Positions 46,587-55,783 of a DNA stretch of 57,650 bases are shown here, one piece after another (the stretch's first letter is position 1; each line of letters opens with the position of its first letter). The DNA comes from a virus. The notes beneath the pieces were generated by a model. That model was given only the letters and a program-made list of their open reading frames with translations, ran no database searches and was not told the origin of the DNA. The position numbers and the translations under genes were made by a program. The DNA lies in IMG/VR virus record IMGVR_UViG_3300023301_000010, positions 1-57,650 of that record; one strand, given 5' to 3'.

Positions 46587-48266
46587 TTACGCCATCCGTT
46601 CAAATTGATTCATGAGAGAGTACATTTTCTTTGCACCCTTCATGCGGTCGCCGCCTCCGGCACCACGAACGGCTTCCGCCGTCAGTACGAACTCACCGTC
46701 ACTGAGGCGAGCGGGAATAGAGTCACTGGTCCCCGTACCTTCGCCCTTGATGTGTCCACCCGAGTGAGCAAGGACAGGGTACCGAACGTCGCGGAAATTG
46801 TACGGAACACCTTGCGGAATCTGCCTCTGCGGGGCGGAGACGATGTACACCGGAGCCTGAGCAGAACCTTGTGCAGAGGCGGGGCGGAAGTTGTTGACGT
46901 CAAACCCGTACGTGCCGGGGTTTTGACGCAACAGGTCTGTTCCACTGGGACCACTGAAGGAGGGCGACGGAGGAGTGCCGGGACGGTCGCTTGCGCCCAT
47001 CCCTGAAAGAAGGGCCGCACCACCACCAAGAAGTGCTGCCGTTTTCCACTTGCTGTCAAACAAGCCGCCCAGACCGCCGCCGCTGCCCGAAGCCGCTGCC
47101 TTACCCGCTTCTACCGTCGTTGTTCCAAGTCCCGTAGGAGCGTTTATGATTCGCCCCGGAACTTCCGCAAACGTGGTGTCCGTCGCAACGCTCGACCAAT
47201 CTGTTCCAATAGGGGCAGAAGGGGGCATCGGGATGTTAGAGGTAGGAAGGCCCGGAGCACCGGGAACACCCCCCGCCATGCCCGCCTGAGAAGCCCCTTC
47301 GCCAAGTAATTTCTGTTGAAGGTTGCCCATCAGGTCGTAGGAACCGGGCGCTCCTGAGCTACCACCCATCCAAGAGGGGAAGGCAGAACTGAAGCCGTCG
47401 GTAAACGAACCACCGCCCATGTAAGAGCCAATACCAGAGGCCACCCCGGCACCGATACCGCCGATAAGGGCAGACTTGAGTGCATCAGCAGGCTTGGCAC
47501 CCGCAATCAAGGAACCGACGCCAGAACCTACGGCACCAATGACGGCAGGGCTAAGACCAAGCCCAAGACCACCCGAAACGATACCAAGAGCCACAGTACC
47601 GATAACAGGGGCAGCCTGTTTGAAGAAGTTTCTGGCGCTCTTCCAGAACCCGTATTCCCTCAAACCCGTGTTCGGGTTGATAGTGCCGGAACCACCCATG
47701 CGCCGCAGAGCAGCGACTTCATCGGGGCGAACATGTGCGAGCATCGTGTCGCCATACCGTCCGGCGGACGCAACCTGACGCGCCATTTCCGGCAGGGAAA
47801 CGATGCCACCCTTGGCAAAGCCCTGCGGAGCCATCATTTCAGGGGGCAGACCCTGCGGAGCAGCATCCATCATTTCAGGAGGCATACCTCCTTGCGCGGG
47901 TTGCGACTGGACAACACTCATCGCCTGTTGGACCATGCTTTTCAGCATACCGAAGAAAACCGCGTTGTACTCTTGCGGTAGATCTTCAGGGTCGATACCC
48001 GTTTCCTGCGCCGCTATCTGCAGATTCTGAGCGTAGTTTTCCGGGTTTCTTTCGAGAATAGAAATGACCTTGAGGATTTCAGTCAGTTCTTCTGGGCTCA
48101 TCGTGGTGAGCTGATCAGCAATCTCTTTCAACTGCGCCCTGTACTCGGGGTTCATCCCGTTCACGGCACCGTTCATACCCTTGCCGATGACCGCAGCATC
48201 TTGCTCAGAAAAAGGGTTTCCCTGAGGAGGAGCGGCTTGAGGAGCGAGAGCGGCAATTCCCTGCAT
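46587..48266 (-). CDS. Internal virion/tail-associated protein with SDSIPARLSDGEFV motif
   Basis: A 559-residue protein. A helical N-terminus precedes a Met/Pro/Gly-rich region, a hydrophobic glycine-rich core at about residues 220-290 (VIGTVALGIVSGGLGLGLSP, SALIGGIGAGVASGIGSYMG) and a C-terminus GTGTSDSIPARLSDGEFVLT...VRGAGGGDRM. The last motif is widespread in phage structural proteins and often processed or anchored. The core resembles membrane-active ejection proteins. Start ATG 48266 has AAAGGGAC upstream. Confidence 0.75.
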   Translation of the reverse strand: MQGIAALAPQAAPPQGNPFSEQDAAVIGKGMNGAVNGMNPEYRAQLKEIADQLTTMSPEELTEILKVISILERNPENYAQNLQIAAQETGIDPEDLPQEYNAVFFGMLKSMVQQAMSVVQSQPAQGGMPPEMMDAAPQGLPPEMMAPQGFAKGGIVSLPEMARQVASAGRYGDTMLAHVRPDEVAALRRMGGSGTINPNTGLREYGFWKSARNFFKQAAPVIGTVALGIVSGGLGLGLSPAVIGAVGSGVGSLIAGAKPADALKSALIGGIGAGVASGIGSYMGGGSFTDGFSSAFPSWMGGSSGAPGSYDLMGNLQQKLLGEGASQAGMAGGVPGAPGLPTSNIPMPPSAPIGTDWSSVATDTTFAEVPGRIINAPTGLGTTTVEAGKAAASGSGGGLGGLFDSKWKTAALLGGGAALLSGMGASDRPGTPPSPSFSGPSGTDLLRQNPGTYGFDVNNFRPASAQGSAQAPVYIVSAPQRQIPQGVPYNFRDVRYPVLAHSGGHIKGEGTGTSDSIPARLSDGEFVLTAEAVRGAGGGDRMKGAKKMYSLMNQFERMA

Positions 48267-48361
48267 AGAATGTCCCTTTTAAGACTTCAGCGCCAAGTTG
48301 GGCGGAGCAGGACGTGCCTGAGAGCAACGGAATCTTACTGCGCTACCACGTTCAAAACAAG

Positions 48362-48655
48362 TCATACTGTCACTGTTACGATACCTACAGAACCAGAACA
48401 GGAAACACCTTCGGGGTAGGGGGTGTAAATCACGCTGACGCGCAACGCACCACCGACCTCGAAAATAGTTCCAGGCTCTAATCCGTAGTCGTTGTTCTGC
48501 AACCCGGTAAGCACGATGGTCGTTTGCCGACCTTCACCCGGCGCACGCACCACGTCGACAAATGAAGCCAACGCACGTACAAGGTCGGAAAAGTACCGCT
48601 GATCGTACTCACCCGGAGGACGAGGAAACGTAGGGAATACAACCCTGTAGTCCAT
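48362..48655 (-). CDS. Small virion protein
   Basis: A 97-residue protein: MDYRVVFPTFPRPPGEYDQR, a helical middle and LEPGTIFEVGGALRVSVIYT with a final GSVGIVTVTV. The end resembles the VGIVTVVTG end of the 56418-56729 protein, an ending that recurs among late genes of this phage. The ATG at 48655 overlaps the tail gene's stop (TGATG). The role is unknown, probably structural. Confidence 0.65.
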   Translation of the reverse strand: MDYRVVFPTFPRPPGEYDQRYFSDLVRALASFVDVVRAPGEGRQTTIVLTGLQNNDYGLEPGTIFEVGGALRVSVIYTPYPEGVSCSGSVGIVTVTV

Positions 48656-50508
48656 CAGCGACCACCGTCGGTACGGACCTCGATGCGCGGTGAGCCAAGC
48701 GACCACCGAGTACCCACCGTGTCGCTTTCCACTCGTAGCACGAGAGAACGACCCCGAAGGCGGATATCCCGCACTTGCGTATATTGGTCAACCGGAACAG
48801 TTGCCGTGCGTGCAACGGCAGAGTCTGAACCCGAAGCGTAATTGGACCCCGGATAGTTCTGAGTTTTCAACACGAACCGAAGCGAAGGCGACTGTTCTGA
48901 GTTGAAAAAGTTCACATCCGGGATCAAACGTCGTACGAAAGCGAACTTGTCGCCTTCGCCGATGTCAAAGGGCGAACTTTCAATGAAGGCGTTCAACGGA
49001 GTTTCAGGGGTCGTGCTTCCGTCGTTGACCCCGAACTCTTGGTTGTAGATGTACCCTTCGGGCGAGGCCGCTTGCGGGTAGTCACGCACGCCACGGTCCA
49101 GCCATGCCGTGCGGTTCAATACCCCGTAAGACCAAGCCTTGTCCGCATAGCAGTAGGTCACGTAGCGGTCGTTTTCCGACGAAGAAGCAGACGGGTAGAA
49201 CCACGTCACTTCGCTGAACTCGGAATTATGCGCCGCGTAGACCTTGTCTGACTGCTGATCGTTGTAGTCGTTGAACACGAAGTTCAAAATCGGGCAGGGC
49301 AGTTCCTGCGTCTGACCCGAATAGATATAGAAGTCTTTCTTGCCCATCCAGAACACGCTGTCGTCCACGGCTACAAAGCTGTTGAACCCGTTGACCGTGA
49401 TGTTGGAGGCAAGCTGCTGAATGCCGAAGGTGTACGGAGGGCCGAGGTACTGCATGGAGTACATGGCAACGTCCGTGAACACGACGATTTCGCGCTTGGT
49501 TTCCACGGCGCGCACGATCTTGGACCCTGATCCAAGGCGCAAGTCGCCCGCCGTATTGGTCGCGGTCGGCGTCCAAGTATACGGGTCTTCCTGCGAGGAG
49601 AACCGAATCCGCAGTGGGTCGATGGGCGTGGAACCACCGCTGTTTGCTCCGAACACGATAACGTGGCGGTCACGATCACTGACCATGACTTGATAAGCTA
49701 CGGTCGGCGTTTCAAGATCCGACGACAAACTGGCAAGTGTGGGGGCGCGCGTAACACCCGGAGACGAGGCACTCCAGTAGTAGACACCGCCGCCGCGCAC
49801 GTTGAAAATGAGGTCTTCCCCGTAATTGTCCTGCGTCCAGATGCGGATTTGATTGCTGATGCTGAGATTGGTGCCGCTGCCCCAACCGCCGCGCGACCAA
49901 CCGCCCGCACCCCACCCGGTCCCGCCGACTTGGTTGTCCAAGCCGACGTTGATCTGATAGGCGGCAGTGACATTGCCCCCGCCGGGCGAACCGGAAACGT
50001 CCGTCGCGTCGGCCAGTACAGGCAACGCGATGCTGTAGCTGTTTGGATCGAGGAAGGTGATTTCGTATTCTTGGTTCAGCACATCCGCCGTGACATTGCC
50101 GCCGAGGCTCGTCGCACCGCTATAGGTGACGAAGTCCCCCTCCACGCAGCCGTGCAAAAGTTCCGTGACGAGTAGGACGTTTGATCCCGCCGTCGCAGTG
50201 AAGGGGTTCGTCAGAACGACGGTAGCGCGAAGCGGCGTGATATCGTTATAAAAGCCGCCCTCTTCCACGTAATACTTGAGGGTGGTCCCCATGCCGAGGT
50301 AGTTGGACCCGTTAAGCGCGATCCAGTTCAGCATGGAGCGACACGCTCCGAGGAACGTGGTGGTGGAGTATTTTTGCCAACCGCCCACTGTTTCGGGCAA
50401 GCCGAACCGGAACCTTACGAGGTTGCCGTCGCGCCATCCGTTCTCGTTCGTATACCCGGTAATGTCACGAACGAGGCCGGGACGAAACTGGAGCTTCTGG
50501 AGCGGCAT
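48655..50508 (-). CDS. Tail hub/tail-tube protein (podovirus, beta-propeller-like)
   Basis: A 617-residue beta-rich protein. It opens LQKLQFRPGLVRDITGYTNE then GNLVRFRFGLPETVGGWQKY, a start shared with the major tail or stabilisation proteins of marine podoviruses (HMO-2011-like). Repeated strands (SSPGVTRAPTLASLSSDLET, GPPYTFGIQQLASNITVNGF, DDSVFWMGKKDFYIYSG) suggest a propeller. It probably forms the distal tail tube or nozzle. It is directly followed by the small virion gene. Confidence 0.75.
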   Translation of the reverse strand: MPLQKLQFRPGLVRDITGYTNENGWRDGNLVRFRFGLPETVGGWQKYSTTTFLGACRSMLNWIALNGSNYLGMGTTLKYYVEEGGFYNDITPLRATVVLTNPFTATAGSNVLLVTELLHGCVEGDFVTYSGATSLGGNVTADVLNQEYEITFLDPNSYSIALPVLADATDVSGSPGGGNVTAAYQINVGLDNQVGGTGWGAGGWSRGGWGSGTNLSISNQIRIWTQDNYGEDLIFNVRGGGVYYWSASSPGVTRAPTLASLSSDLETPTVAYQVMVSDRDRHVIVFGANSGGSTPIDPLRIRFSSQEDPYTWTPTATNTAGDLRLGSGSKIVRAVETKREIVVFTDVAMYSMQYLGPPYTFGIQQLASNITVNGFNSFVAVDDSVFWMGKKDFYIYSGQTQELPCPILNFVFNDYNDQQSDKVYAAHNSEFSEVTWFYPSASSSENDRYVTYCYADKAWSYGVLNRTAWLDRGVRDYPQAASPEGYIYNQEFGVNDGSTTPETPLNAFIESSPFDIGEGDKFAFVRRLIPDVNFFNSEQSPSLRFVLKTQNYPGSNYASGSDSAVARTATVPVDQYTQVRDIRLRGRSLVLRVESDTVGTRWSLGSPRIEVRTDGGR

Positions 50509-50521
50509 TAGGCACCCCTGT

Positions 50522-51679
50522 TCAGGTCGGTTCCGCCGGAGCTATGGTCAACTCACCCGCCGCTACGAGCGCCATGATGCGGGCGTAGTCGCTGTTGGCC
50601 GGGTCGAGCGGGATGACAAGCGTCGTGCGGCCGGACATGCTGTTGACCCGCGCGCCATACTGGTTGACGGAACCGTTCACCCCGAGAGTGTCCATCTGGG
50701 CGTTTTGGGAGCCGCCGATGATTTCGATGCTGACTGAACCGCCCGTGTAGGAAAGCGTCGGGTTGGCGCGCATCGAAGCCGGGAACTTAAATGTCATGGC
50801 GGCGTCGGTGCTGTTCCAGCACTGCCCCGTCTGTCCTTTGAAGCCCGTGCAGTAGTAGCGTTGCGCGAGCATCGTTTCGCGCCCGTAATCCCTGCGCTCG
50901 AAAGGCGTGGCGACGCTGCCGACCTCAAGCTGCACGTTGGTCAAGTAGAAGGTCGCGCCAGCATTTGCGACCCAGTTGACGGACCCAGACGTGCGAAGCG
51001 TGGAAGTCGTCACCGCTTGCCATAAACCCGCTGTCACGTTGGACGCGCTGCCGGAACCGAGGTCCACGGCAAGCTGCAAGCCGATCCCGTTGTCGGTCAC
51101 CCACGTTCCCGCCGTGTCGCCGGGAACCGTGATGGTTTTGTATTCCCACGTGTTGGCCGCACTGACCGCAAACGTGCCGACATACCCTCGATTGAAGGCG
51201 GCATTGCTCAAGCCCACGGAATAGGTGCCGGTGACACTCGACCGAACCCAAAAGCTGAGGGTGATGGTCTGCGCACTCGCCGTTCCGAAGCCAAGATCGG
51301 CAATGTTGAAGCCTTCGATCTTCTGAAACAGTTGATACGCGTCGGTCGAGCCGATGCTGCTGTCGGCGCTCGTAACCGTCAGGGCGAGGCTGTTCGTAGA
51401 CCCGGCAGGTGCCACCGTGCTGCGCTGCGAGGACCAGACGCCTCCGCCGAAGCATTGATAGCCCCAACGGTCCACGCCGTATCCGTAAGACGAAATGCTG
51501 ATGATCGCGCCAGCCTTCCTCTGGTCCAGAATTGCCGACCCGTTAATGATCCGATTTCTCCACCCCATCGACGACCCGGCGACCACGGTCCCGGCGATAT
51601 TCGCGTTGCCGTTGGCGTCGAGCGCGAGGCCCGTCGATGCGGAGGGGTGCTGTACGTTGATCGCCTTGATCGTGCTCAC
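50522..51679 (-). CDS. Tail fibre with carbohydrate-binding-like domain
   Basis: A 385-residue protein. MGWRNRIINGSAILDQRKAG, then YGYGVDRWGYQCF is the 'NRIINGDFxxDQR...VDRW' hallmark of phage tail proteins with a lectin-like jelly-roll. Strands such as QTITLSFWVRSSVTGTYSVG and ATFYLTNVQLEVGSVATPFE fit this fold. It most likely binds surface sugars. The GTG start at 51679 overlaps the upstream stop (GTGA). It ends the receptor-binding cassette. Confidence 0.75.
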   Translation of the reverse strand: MSTIKAINVQHPSASTGLALDANGNANIAGTVVAGSSMGWRNRIINGSAILDQRKAGAIISISSYGYGVDRWGYQCFGGGVWSSQRSTVAPAGSTNSLALTVTSADSSIGSTDAYQLFQKIEGFNIADLGFGTASAQTITLSFWVRSSVTGTYSVGLSNAAFNRGYVGTFAVSAANTWEYKTITVPGDTAGTWVTDNGIGLQLAVDLGSGSASNVTAGLWQAVTTSTLRTSGSVNWVANAGATFYLTNVQLEVGSVATPFERRDYGRETMLAQRYYCTGFKGQTGQCWNSTDAAMTFKFPASMRANPTLSYTGGSVSIEIIGGSQNAQMDTLGVNGSVNQYGARVNSMSGRTTLVIPLDPANSDYARIMALVAAGELTIAPAEPT

Positions 51680-51861
51680 TGTGCGACCTCCGCAAGCTGT
51701 TCGTCGGTGGGGCGGGGCAGCGTGGGGTGATCCCACACCTCGATGTAGTCGCCGCGTCCGTCCGCATCGTTGCGGAGACGGATGGTGCCGCCGAACGGGC
51801 CGAAATCCGCGTCGGTCAGCGCGGGGTAGAGCGCGAGGATTTTGTCGTAGAGCGTCATCAT
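51676..51861 (-). CDS. Small tail-fibre-associated protein (copy 1)
   Basis: A 61-residue protein: MMTLYDKILALYPALTDADF, GGTIRLRNDADGRGDYIEVW and DHPTLPRPTDEQL. It is a clear paralogue of 52414-52596. The pattern matches small proteins after tail fibres in siphoviruses and podoviruses, possibly fibre assembly factors. ATG at 51861 overlaps the C1q-like stop. Confidence 0.7.
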   Translation of the reverse strand: MMTLYDKILALYPALTDADFGPFGGTIRLRNDADGRGDYIEVWDHPTLPRPTDEQLAEVAQ

Positions 51862-52430
51862 GCGGCCCTCACGAGTACGCCGGAAAAATACGTATTGGAC
51901 GGGGAGTCCCATGTGTTCTGAGCGGACGACAGAGCGCCATAGAGTTCAATGTAATCCGTCGTTCCGTTCATGTAGACGATGGCCGAGCCGTGAGCGCCGT
52001 TCGTCGTGCCAGAAATGGAAAGATGCAGCGAAACGAAAGAGCTTCCATTTTTGTAAGCAACCGTGGTCGCGCCGCACGCCGAAGACAACATGGCGAAGCC
52101 GCCCGTGATGAGGTAATACCCGGCGATGCCGGGGGTGAAGCGCGAGTTCGTCGTGTCGTAGCAGTTTCCAAAATCGAAACGCTCCGTTTGAAACAGGAGC
52201 TTCGTGTCTGTGTACGCGGCAACGTACTGCTGAGACGATTGATACGCCGAGAACGCCGGACCATTGCCCGCCACCCCTGACGCGATCATCGTCTGAGACA
52301 CAACAGCCGTGCTGCCCGTCGTTACGACGGTGCCGCTGACAGCCGGAACCGTGACGGTGAGCGCGCTTGCGGTGCTTGGCACGTCAAGGGTGACGGACCC
52401 GCCGCCCGTGGAATTAAGCTTCAAGGGCAT
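51858..52430 (-). CDS. C1q/TNF-like receptor-binding protein (copy 1)
   Basis: A 190-residue protein. The N-terminal ~50 residues (GGGSVTLDVPSTASALTVTV, VVTTGSTAVVSQTM) are a fibre-attachment-like segment. The rest is the C1q-like fold: NGPAFSAYQSSQQYV, then RFTPGIAGYYLITGGFAM and YMNGTTDYIELYGAL. Trimeric C1q-like domains are used by phages for host attachment. ATG at 52430 has AGGAGC upstream. Paired with the next small protein and duplicated in 52598-53089. Confidence 0.78.
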   Translation of the reverse strand: MPLKLNSTGGGSVTLDVPSTASALTVTVPAVSGTVVTTGSTAVVSQTMIASGVAGNGPAFSAYQSSQQYVAAYTDTKLLFQTERFDFGNCYDTTNSRFTPGIAGYYLITGGFAMLSSACGATTVAYKNGSSFVSLHLSISGTTNGAHGSAIVYMNGTTDYIELYGALSSAQNTWDSPSNTYFSGVLVRAA

Positions 52431-52596
52431 CAAGCTGCTCCTGTGTCGGCTGCGGCAGCGTCGGATGATCCCATCGCTCGATGTAGTCGCCGCGTCCGTC
52501 GCTGTCGTTGCGGAGACGGATTGTGCCCGTCACCGGGTTGAAATCGGCGTTGGTCAGGGACGGGTAGAGCGCGCGGATTTTGTCGTAGAGCGACAT
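52414..52596 (-). CDS. Small tail-fibre-associated protein (copy 2)
   Basis: A 60-residue protein: MSLYDKIRALYPSLTNADFN, TGTIRLRNDSDGRGDYIERW and DHPTLPQPTQEQLDALEA. It aligns along its whole length with 51676-51861. The two genes each follow a C1q-like gene, so the pair forms a duplicated module. Probably a fibre assembly or tip protein (inference). Confidence 0.7.
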   Translation of the reverse strand: MSLYDKIRALYPSLTNADFNPVTGTIRLRNDSDGRGDYIERWDHPTLPQPTQEQLDALEA

Positions 52597-52597
52597 G

Positions 52598-53089
52598 TTA
52601 TGCAGCCCTCACAAGTACGCCGTTGAACGACGAGTCAACGCCGCCAAAAATGGAAGTTGAAGGCGATAAATATGCGTAGCATTCAACGTAGTCAGTTGAA
52701 CCGTTCATATAAAGTAATGTAGATACGATGGTTGACTGAGTGCTCGCACCAGCAATGACGGTCTGTACTCCGTTTTTGTAGATGCCAGAGTAATTATCAG
52801 CGGTCGTCGTAAACACTGAATTTGCGTGGATGATGTAGTAGCCTGCCACTTGCGGCGTAAACCGCCCCGTCGTCGTGTTGTACGCCGTTGCAGTGTCGAA
52901 CTGCTTGGTGTTGTAGACGACTTTCGTCCACGTCCCAGTGGAAAACGACAGACCCGCGCTCGGATACGCCGAGAACGCCGGGCCGTTGCCCGCCACGCCC
53001 GCCGCAAGATCGACCTGTGCAACCGCGCCGTCTTGGATGTTTGCCGAGGTGATCCCGGTCGTGCCGTTAAGGACGAGAGCCATTGGCAT
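52598..53089 (-). CDS. C1q/TNF-like receptor-binding protein (copy 2)
   Basis: A 163-residue protein. The head LNGTTGITSANIQDGAVAQV is typical of fibre ends, and the domain reads AFSAYPSAGLSFSTGTWTKV, RFTPQVAGYYIIHANSVF, YMNGSTDYVECYAYL. It shares GVAGNGPAFSAY and the final GVLVRAA with copy 1. It likely recognises a different epitope. AGGAGG precedes the ATG at 53089. Duplication followed by divergence is evident. Confidence 0.78.
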   Translation of the reverse strand: MPMALVLNGTTGITSANIQDGAVAQVDLAAGVAGNGPAFSAYPSAGLSFSTGTWTKVVYNTKQFDTATAYNTTTGRFTPQVAGYYIIHANSVFTTTADNYSGIYKNGVQTVIAGASTQSTIVSTLLYMNGSTDYVECYAYLSPSTSIFGGVDSSFNGVLVRAA

Positions 53090-53101
53090 GTTCGGTCCTC
53101 C

Positions 53102-54115
53102 TTAAACGATGGTCCACGTCGCGCCGCTAGGCACGGTGACGGTGATGCCAGAATTGATGGTGATCGGACCCGCCGACATAGCGTTCTTGCCCGAGGTCAG
53201 CGTGTAATCCACGGTCACGGCTTGGTCGTTCTCATAGAAGACCGGGTTGCCTACGCCGCCCGTCGCGCCGCCGCCGACCGTACCCCACGCCGAGCCGTTG
53301 TAGCCTTCGAAGCCGAGGGTCGTGGTGTTGAAACGGAAGTAGCCCGTTGCGGGCGTCGGGCGCTGAGCCGAGGTTCCGACCGGAACCAAGACGGCGTCTG
53401 TCGAGGATATGGCAAGTTTGACGGCGGGAGTGGCCGTGCCGATGCCAAGGCGATTGTTCGTATCGTCCCAAAAGAAGCTCGCGTTGTCCTGAGCGTAGAC
53501 GCCCGAACCCCCCGCGAACACGATGGAGCCCGTGGTGAAAGCCGTCGCCGTTCCCGTTCCGCCATTGGTGACAGGCAGCGTTCCGGTCACGCCCGTTGTC
53601 AGGGGAAGACCCGTGACATTGGTCATGACACCGGAGGCCGGAGTGCCAAGCGCCGGAGCGACGAAGGTCTTGTTGGTGAGCGTCTGTGTTCCGGCCTCGG
53701 AGACCGGGGCGTTCACGACTTCGATGACATCGGTCGAGTTGGTGTAGACGATGGCTTTTTTGCCATTGGCGATGGTGACGCCCGTCTGACCAGTGACCTT
53801 GACGGTGACGGCAAAGCCACCCGTGGTGTTGTTGAAGAAGATGTAGGGCTTATCGACGGCGGGAACTTCGACAGTCCGTGCTCCCGTCAGAGCACCCGTC
53901 AACTCGATGACGTAATTACGTCCGTTGGAACTTGCGCCGTTCGGGATCGTGAGCACCGTCGCAGCGCCGTTCGTGACGGCTTGCGTGACAAAACCCGCAA
54001 TGGCCTCTTCGATAAGAGCGCCAAGGTTGGTATTGGTCGTGGTTCCCCAAGTGCCGGACTGGTCTCCAGTACCGATCAACTCGATCTTCAGGTTAGTTGA
54101 ATAGGTACTTGCCAC
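53102..54115 (-). CDS. Tail fibre shaft protein
   Basis: A 337-residue protein with GTGDQSGTWGTTTNTNLGAL, ETGTQTLTNKTF-type (SEAGTQTLTNKTFVAPALGT) and TGLPLTTGVTGTLPVTNGGT repeats, all familiar from phage fibre shafts and attachment regions. The end (GKNAMSAGPITINSGITVTV, ATWTIV) resembles a short beta-helix cap. Start is GTG at 54115 with AGGAGG six bases upstream. It probably connects the receptor-binding proteins to the tail. Confidence 0.78.
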   Translation of the reverse strand: MASTYSTNLKIELIGTGDQSGTWGTTTNTNLGALIEEAIAGFVTQAVTNGAATVLTIPNGASSNGRNYVIELTGALTGARTVEVPAVDKPYIFFNNTTGGFAVTVKVTGQTGVTIANGKKAIVYTNSTDVIEVVNAPVSEAGTQTLTNKTFVAPALGTPASGVMTNVTGLPLTTGVTGTLPVTNGGTGTATAFTTGSIVFAGGSGVYAQDNASFFWDDTNNRLGIGTATPAVKLAISSTDAVLVPVGTSAQRPTPATGYFRFNTTTLGFEGYNGSAWGTVGGGATGGVGNPVFYENDQAVTVDYTLTSGKNAMSAGPITINSGITVTVPSGATWTIV

Positions 54116-54125
54116 TCAAAGCCTC

Positions 54126-55028
54126 CTAAGCGGTGATAGGCGTCCAGTTTGGGGAGTCGGACGGCGTGACCTCAACCCAGAAGTCGCCATGCGCCGGAGT
54201 AATCTCATTCCAGTTGGTCGGAGGACCAGGAACGATTTGACCCCAAACGAGAACGGCCCCAACATAACCTGTTGCAGAGATTCCCGCAACATAGACATTG
54301 GCGTTCGTCGTAACCGCGACTGATCCGACAGCAGTAGTCGCGCTGACACCCGTAACGGAAAAGATAATCGGAAAGGCGACATCGACAGTGCCAACCTCAC
54401 CCGCAGCTTCTACTCCGGAAAGGTCAACAAAAGCGTCGGCTTCTACTGTGGCGGTGCCTACCTGAGCGGAGGCAGAAACGCCTACAACGGAAACGAACGC
54501 TGAAGCGGTTACGTCAACAGTACCTACCTGACCTTGGGCTTCTACACCCGTCAGTACAACTAGGGCAGAAGAAACAACCGACGCTGCTCCAACAAAACCC
54601 TCGGCCGCTGCCCCCGAAACAAGAACATTGGCACTCTGGTCAACCCGTACTGTGCCGACCTGCCCCGTAGCGGAAAGGCCCGTGACGTTGACGTTGGCAG
54701 ACAACGAAACCGTCGTAGTTCCTATGGCACCCGTAGCGGAAAGGCCCGTGACCGGGACAACGGCCGACAAGGCAACCATCGTAGTACCGACGGCACCCGT
54801 AGCGGAAAGGCCCGTGACCGGGACAACGGCACTTGCAGTAACCGTAGTGACACCGACCTGCCCCGCGCAGGAAAGGCCCGTGACAATCGCCGTGGCGTTT
54901 GCCGTAACAACAACGGTTCCAACCGCACCCGTGGCAAGCCCAATAGTGACCGCGCCCTGTCCGAACGGGAGTTCACCCCATCCGGCAGAACGTGACCAAC
55001 CTTCAAAGGCTACAACGGCATCGGCCAC
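54126..55028 (-). CDS. Repeat-built fibre protein (22-residue VTGLSATGxVGT repeats)
   Basis: A 300-residue protein with about 10 copies of a 22-residue repeat of form V-T-G-L-S-A-T-G-x-V-G-T-x-x-V-x-x-x-A-x-V, then a Trp-rich end (PTNWNEITPAHGDFWVEVTP). Two repeat copies share 39 identical bases 66 bp apart (54726-54764, 54792-54830), so the gene is prone to length change. Similar proteins occur in marine podoviruses and probably form a fibrous shaft. Start is GTG at 55028. Confidence 0.72.
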   Translation of the reverse strand: MADAVVAFEGWSRSAGWGELPFGQGAVTIGLATGAVGTVVVTANATAIVTGLSCAGQVGVTTVTASAVVPVTGLSATGAVGTTMVALSAVVPVTGLSATGAIGTTTVSLSANVNVTGLSATGQVGTVRVDQSANVLVSGAAAEGFVGAASVVSSALVVLTGVEAQGQVGTVDVTASAFVSVVGVSASAQVGTATVEADAFVDLSGVEAAGEVGTVDVAFPIIFSVTGVSATTAVGSVAVTTNANVYVAGISATGYVGAVLVWGQIVPGPPTNWNEITPAHGDFWVEVTPSDSPNWTPITA

Positions 55029-55037
55029 GATGACCTA

Positions 55038-55490
55038 TCACGCGATTCGAATGATCGCGTTCGTCGCATCCGCCGTCGGGAACACGACGGTGAAGTCGCC
55101 GTTCGAGGCGGTCTTATCCGAACCGAAATCGAGAATGACTACGGAAGGATTGGTGTAGGTGTGTGCCGGGGTACTGTTGTAGATCATAGCTCCGCGCGCC
55201 GTAAACGATGCCGAAGACCACGTCTCATCAGAAAAGTCCGTCAAAGCAGTCGTGCCTGAGGCCGAAGGATTGACGTTGGCCAAAGCCCCGCCGCCCGCGA
55301 CGTAAGCCGTACCAGAGGTATTGGTGATCTCGTTGGTCGCCGTATACGCCGTTGTCGCCGCCGTAAAGGATGCGCTGTTGGTGTAAAGGGCGATGTAGAA
55401 CGTGTCTCCGCCAGTCGCGCGGAAGTCGTGAACGCCTTCAAGCAACTGCTGCTTGAAAGACGTAGCCATGAAATTGCCCGTAAACGCCAT
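55038..55490 (-). CDS. Conserved virion protein
   Basis: A 150-residue beta-rich protein: FKQQLLEGVHDFRATGGDTF, YIALYTNSASFTAATTAYTA, and SVVILDFGSDKTASNGDFTV with an AIIRIA end. The pattern is common in tail regions of marine podoviruses and some siphoviruses, function unknown but structural. It overlaps the next gene's start by one base. Confidence 0.68.
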   Translation of the reverse strand: MAFTGNFMATSFKQQLLEGVHDFRATGGDTFYIALYTNSASFTAATTAYTATNEITNTSGTAYVAGGGALANVNPSASGTTALTDFSDETWSSASFTARGAMIYNSTPAHTYTNPSVVILDFGSDKTASNGDFTVVFPTADATNAIIRIA

Positions 55491-55783
55491 TACAGCCTCC
55501 TAAGAAGATCAGCCAGTCCCGGTTGCCCTGCTTCCGTCACTGCATGGCTAACGGTAGTTCTATCACTCTGTATAGCACGTTTCATATGGAGGAGTATGAC
55601 TTGCTCCATACGATTCTGGTAAGCCAGAGCTTGCTCACGAAGTTCGGGAGGAGCCGAATCAGCAACGCTGATCAACCGCTCAACACACCGTTTCGCCCAA
55701 AACTCAGGGGCATGGCCCGCGCCGTCAGTGGTGACGACGTCCACTTTGAAAGCACCCGTTTGTCCGGCATTGACCCAAGACAT
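55490..55783 (-). CDS. Small conserved virion/tail assembly protein
   Basis: A 97-residue protein: VDVVTTDGAGHAPEFWAKRC, VERLISVADSAPPELREQAL, RRAIQSDRTTVSHAV and LADLLRRL. The pattern APEFWAxR...SVADxAPPxLREQA is frequent in phage tail modules. No function assigned. It lies between the adaptor and beta-rich virion genes with one-base overlaps. Confidence 0.65.
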   Translation of the reverse strand: MSWVNAGQTGAFKVDVVTTDGAGHAPEFWAKRCVERLISVADSAPPELREQALAYQNRMEQVILLHMKRAIQSDRTTVSHAVTEAGQPGLADLLRRL

